A DNA stretch of 64,000 nt from Morinoia aosen (taxonomy: Eukaryota; Arthropoda; Malacostraca; Amphipoda; Talitridae): NCBI GenBank assembly GCA_030386875.1, contig CM059556.1, positions 37,550,964 through 37,614,963 of the forward strand, given 5' to 3'. Both the position numbers and the translations under genes were made by a program. The notes below the pieces were generated by a model that worked only from the letters and a program-made list of their open reading frames with translations, was not told where the DNA came from and did no database searches. Within the stretch, counting starts at the first letter, position 1; every line of letters starts with the position of its first letter. Positions 60,051 through 64,000 of this stretch are shown here, one piece after another.

Positions 60051-60065
60051 TCTGGTTTCAAGTAA

Positions 60066-60330
60066 CTCATATTTTAGTAACAGTAACCAAAAACGCGTCT
60101 TTTAGCAACTCGTCTTTTATCGACGTCTTATAGCAACTCGTCTTTTAGCAACTCGTCTTTTAACAACTCGTCTTTTAATAACTGTAACTGAAAACTCGTC
60201 TTTTATCGACGTCTTTTAGCAACTGTATCTGAAAACTCGTCTTTTAGCGACTGTAACTGATAACTCGTCTTCTATCGACGTCTTTTAGCAACTGTACCTG
60301 AAAACTCGTCTTTTAGAAACTGTAAATTTG
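60066..60330. repeat. 15-16-bp CTCGTCTTTTAGCAA minisatellite
   Basis: AACTCGTCTTTTAGC and ATCGACGTCTTTTAGC alternate with longer units containing AACTGTA(A/C)CTGAAAAC. A composite of about 70 bp recurs roughly twice. Edges are diverged. Confidence 0.85.
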
Positions 60331-61455
60331 TAGTATCTGATAATTTAGACGAAGACTGTGTCAAAGCGACTAACTTTTCTCATCGGAGCGCAAACTAAAC
60401 AAAGCTTCGAACTTCATTGCAACGAATATGATGTTTTTGTGTCTTCTTTATAACGCGAGGGCACAGCGTCGCACTCCGGACGAGAAGGTTCCGGGTTCAG
60501 CGTTGTGTTTTTGTCGGAGCATGCTGCTCTTCTGGTCATCTAAACACCAAAGAAAATAGGATTTGTTGAGCACAACTCAACTAGTGGGTCTTCAAATTAT
60601 GTGGTTCCGAGGCAAAAACAAAAAAACATCCGTAAAATGGAAACTTCTTTATTCCCATGGGCAAAACAACATAAGAAGTTGTAATAGAGAAAGTTATCTC
60701 TTTAAAATATTTTGTTTTCTTGAAATCACTGTAATACTTATTTTGATATCGGCGAGAGGAAGCCAATATTGATAGTGAAGTTCCTACGATTTTAGCGATC
60801 GCCATTTTTGCCCGCATGTCCATAACCGAGAGTATAATTAATGATTCGTTTCTATTTTAAACGGGATTTCTTTGTTGATTAAAATATTATATCAATAACT
60901 CAAAGTAAAGCCTCGTTTTTAATTCTAAGGGTGTTTTTTTTGCTGTTAAAAAAGTAGTGAAACAACAGAAAGGAAATAAGTTATAACATAAGAAGCGACT
61001 CATTTTTACAATTTTAGCTTTGCATGACATGCACCGCTTGATGTTAGAACAAGACCTATTATTGTGTAATGATACACTCACAATTTTATTTCAGTACATA
61101 CATTGGTTTCATATATTGTTTGATGTACAGCAAAGTCTTGAAAGTTCATAAAGTGGAATACCTGGCAAGCAATCGTATATACAGTATAAGTAGGATGGTT
61201 TTGCGCGCAGCATATCTCTCATCAAGGTCCAGCAACAGCTGTGCTTTAATGGCTCCTACGCTGCGTTGCGCATACTAAACAGTCGTTACGTAAGAGTTTG
61301 AACTCTAAACAAAATAAATACTTAACCAAAAGAGAGTACACTCAAAGCCAATGCAAAAATTTAAGGACAACGATAGAGTTTGAAGACAAATCGATCACTG
61401 CAAATACACACTACATCGATTGTGATCCACTGAAAGTCATCGTGAGAATTATTGT
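60331..61455. other. Unique AT-rich stretch; weak tRNA-like head
   Basis: At 60449-60515, GAGGGCACAGCGTCGCACTC followed by GAAGGTTCCGGGTTCAG resembles the A/B-box head of a tRNA-derived SINE, but the B box is incomplete. The rest is unique. The short frames at 60563, 60887 and 61069 are unsupported. Confidence 0.4.
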
Positions 61456-61532
61456 AGATCGTTCGGTGCTGCTACAGCGTGAGGTCTACCGCCACACATC
61501 GCCTACCCAGGTGTAGGTTGAGATGTAGGAAT

Positions 61533-61880
61533 TTAAACATGGAACATGATAAATACTGAATCGAAAGTAATACACTCTAAGCACTAATAATAATTCTGAC
61601 GTTCTTTTTTAGTGCTTGATTTATACATTGATTTATACATGGTTGGGTACTGCTGTAGAGGTTGTTGCTACAGAACACGATTGCCTCTACTGCGCTGCGT
61701 TGCGTTTTTATTTGAACACGGAACGCAATAAATACTGAATCAAAAGTGATACAATCTAACATGAGAAGAATTCTGAGGCTTTTTTTAGCGCTTGTTATAC
61801 GCCTGGCCTGGGTACTGCGGTAGTGCTTGTTGCTACGCGGCGCTACAGAACACGATTGCCTTAAATGCGCAGCGCTCCAG
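61533..61880. repeat. Direct repeat, about 170 bp, two copies
   Basis: GATAAATACTGAATCGAAAG, GGTACTGCTGTAG and CTACAGAACACGATTGCC recur as AATAAATACTGAATCAAAAG, GGTACTGCGGTAG and CTACAGAACACGATTGCC about 173 bp later. A poorer third relative (ATAAATACTTAACCAAAAG) is near 61312. Confidence 0.75.
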
Positions 61881-62655
61881 CAATATCTTGTGCCTCCTTC
61901 ACGTGCGGTTGCGCACTCTGGACTGGTGGTTGCTAAATTTTACGGACATGCACATTGAAATTAACGCCTCTCTCCTCCAAATAATTTCAATGAACTCTAT
62001 AATTTAGAACTTGCCAAGCAAATTTTGGCAAAAGTTATGAATCATAAGGCATTAAATAGTATTGATAAAGGTTAGGGTTTTCAATTTACCATTGGATCAT
62101 AAGGGTTGCATGAGAGTTTGACTTGTACTTCGTACAACTTACCTTACCATATTGATCAGGTGTAGCTCGAAACGATCAGCAGAAGTTTAAAACACTTCTA
62201 CAAATGAGCTGAAAAACGCCCAAAATTTGACAATTTCTTCATGAAATCTGCCCAAGTTACAATACCGTTCTTCCAAACGCTGCACCTCCCCTTATTACTG
62301 GGGTGATGCTTTTATTGAATCCTAAATAAACTCGCAAAATTTGCGCTCGGCGAGTATGTTTTTAACTTTTTTGCTTCACACATAGAATTTAATGATTATA
62401 TAAATCCAATTTTTCATATCTCACGCACATTATCAAGGCAATTCCTTTGGGAAATTAACAAAGCTGCATCTCAACTTCCTTTAAATTCTGATTTAAAACT
62501 TCTACCCTCTTCCCAACACTGTGTGACGGCATTACTCTGTCACCACGTCTAGGAGCAAGCATACGGAAATACCTAGGAAGTTTGAAATTTCGTGTCCTTC
62601 TGTACCTTCAAGGGCTGGTGTCAGGTAGAGACCACATCCTGCCGTTTTATCAGAG
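61881..62655. other. Unique AT-rich stretch
   Basis: No gene was recognised. The right part may be eroded LINE sequence upstream of the RT domain. Confidence 0.45.
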
Positions 62656-63530
62656 TTACGAAATATCTTAATCACATTGAAAAACAAAATGGCAGTCGGG
62701 CATGATGGTATCAGCCTTCAATAAATCAAAAACAGCTTCTCAGTCACAGCGCCGTTGATTTGTTCGATAATTATAACATCAATAGCAACTAATAAGTTCT
62801 CAACCACTTGATACACTCCATAATTACACCGTTGCATAAAACTGGTGACATCAATTTAGCATCAAATTACAGGCCCATAAGTCTTTTGTCAGTCCTGTGC
62901 AAAATATTAGAGAAAGTGAAAACAAATCAACTGTGATCCCACTTGGACGAGTCTAATTTACTTCATTGAAATCAATATGCCTATAGGAAAAATACTAGCA
63001 CTCATGACGCTCTGCTTAATATCACTGAAACAATATGCGTTGATTTCGATCAAAAGAATGCAACACTTTAGCTGCTACTCGATGTCTCCAAAGCGTTCGA
63101 TAACGTCGGACATGATCGACTTTTACGGAAAATATTGAACTTTGGAGTTGATACGCAATGGTTTAAAAGCTACTTATCAAATCGGTCTCATGCAGTCCTT
63201 TTAAATAACAAGTTGTCCCCATTCATTCTAAGCAATTTTGGTGTTCCTCAAGGATCCATTCTTGATCCGCTATTGTTTTCTGGTTTCATTAACGATTTTC
63301 CTCCAATGCCTGCTAACACGCGAATCTCCATGTATGCAGATGATGTTCAAATTGCAATAAACAGTTCTATATTGGAAATACCACTGACGCAAATTAAAGC
63401 TGAAATCCCATCGATTAGCCTGGAATTATGGTATGATCAGAGGTTCCAAATTAAATGTGAGCAAAACCCAGTTCATTATTTTTGGGACGAGGATTTGTTC
63501 GGACAGGATTTATTTGGTTTGGTAATATGA
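62656..63530 (+). pseudogene. Non-LTR retrotransposon reverse transcriptase, degraded
   Basis: Conserved Jockey/CR1-type RT blocks appear in order. MAVGHDGIS (near 62689) is in a shifted frame. One frame then carries PLHKTGDINLASNYRPISLL, LDVSKAFDNVGHDRLL (motif A), FKSYLSNR, GVPQGSILDPLLF (motif B) and MYADDVQIA (catalytic YADD, motif C) near 63330. Homology fades after about 63480. At least one frameshift and three in-frame stops (two TGA, one TAG) lie before motif A, so it is inactive although the YADD box survives. The endonuclease and the C-terminal part are absent. Confidence 0.9.
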
Positions 63531-64000
63531 TCCAAATGAAATGAGCATACAATACGAGCCTATTGCGAATAAATTTTTTTCGTGACATCTTTTAATATCT
63601 GCCATTCACTGTATTTTGGTCTTTTAATTTAAGAGAAAGAAGGATTTTTGATTTTTCATCTGATGATTGAGCTGGACTTTGAAACTTTTTCTAGTAAATA
63701 TGATTAAATACCTTGGAATTTTCTTCGTTTTTACGTTACTGGAATCAGTGTTCTTTAGGGTGTTTAACCTAATTCTGTAAGTTAGAATGAAAGATAGAAA
63801 GGAGGACAAAGCGATGAAAATGAAATAGAAAGGAAGGACAATAATCATGATTTTTTTGACGATGCTGTCTGAACATGCCGAATAAATGATTGCCTTAGAA
63901 ATAAAACTAAATAAACATAATCGACACTCTCACTAAGGTGAGTCATTCAGTCATGTCGCTCACTAAATCAACTTTATCTTCAGGTTAACATGAATTGTTT
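63531..64000. other. Unique AT-rich stretch to the right edge
   Basis: No gene was recognised; the 74-codon minus frame at 63624-63848 has no domain. Confidence 0.5.

Larger units (their letters stand above)
59517..61525. mobile_element. ~2.0-kb region bounded by ~70-bp inverted repeats
   Basis: 59517-59590 (starting CATCTCAACCTACACCTGGG) and 61456-61525 (ending CAGGTGTAGGTTGAGATG) are inverted copies, nearly identical except for a 4-bp gap and single changes. Between them are a W copy (59705-60050), a decayed minisatellite (60066-60330) and unique AT-rich DNA; no transposase was found. No target duplication is evident. It could be a nonautonomous DNA transposon, or two separate copies of a short repeat in opposite orientation. 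Confidence 0.6.

Noticed and set aside
60449..60515. Third SINE or tRNA-like promoter
   Set aside because: The B box is incomplete and no body or tail is shared with the defined SINE; mentioned only as a weak resemblance.

Overview
This is non-coding, repeat-dominated nuclear DNA from an animal, most likely an arthropod and probably an insect. The evidence is a set of decayed mobile elements: Jockey/CR1-like non-LTR reverse transcriptase pieces, a Tc1/mariner/IS630-type transposase remnant, tRNA-derived SINEs with pol III A and B boxes, and nonautonomous DNA elements of piggyBac (TTAA), mariner (TA) and hAT (8-bp duplication) type. Recurrent CCTAACC/AGGTTAGG-rich interspersed repeats also fit insects. 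I cannot name the species. No bacterial operon, phage, plasmid or CRISPR structure is present. I found no intact protein-coding gene. The best host-gene candidate is one short possible first coding exon at 13677-13718.

Roughly a third of the window (about 22 kb by my boundaries) is tandem repeat. There are more than twenty different arrays with unit lengths from 5 to 83 bp, and adjacent arrays do not share a unit. The large ones are: 24 bp (1-4766, about 198 copies, running off the left edge), 5 bp CpG-rich (7256-9948), 17 bp composite (16112-16706), 45 bp (31614-33043), 19 bp (33590-34408), 12 bp (34535-34907), 14 bp (37214-39598, about 170 copies), 33 and 41 bp (41809-43062), 25 bp (43925-44962), 22 bp (47735-48070), a second 24 bp (48122-51045, about 122 copies), 60 bp (51195-52705, interrupted twice), and two different 21 bp arrays (55600-56312 and 56757-57275). 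Several unit lengths are multiples of 3, and other units contain no stop triplet on one strand. The arrays therefore give very long open frames of 600 to over 1000 codons, often in several frames and both strands at once; I treat these as artefacts.

The DNA between arrays is AT-rich unique sequence sown with interspersed repeats. These are: nine copies of a ~225-bp piggyBac-like MITE; three copies of a ~108-bp mariner-like MITE; one 208-bp hAT-like MITE; three copies of the 3' end of one LINE family, two with coding remnants; two further reverse transcriptase fragments; two copies of one SINE; five copies of an unclassified ~350-bp repeat (family W here); and smaller two-copy families (X, Y, Z). 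A ~2.0-kb region at 59517-61525 is bounded by ~70-bp inverted repeats. Insertions can be ordered: a piggyBac-like MITE and an 815-bp element both interrupt the 60-bp array, a SINE interrupts a decayed minisatellite, and a hAT MITE landed at the edge of a piggyBac-like MITE.

The genes do not work together as a pathway. The window is best read as an intergenic or intronic minisatellite-dense island. Its main interest is array birth, homogenisation and decay, and how mobile elements record that history.
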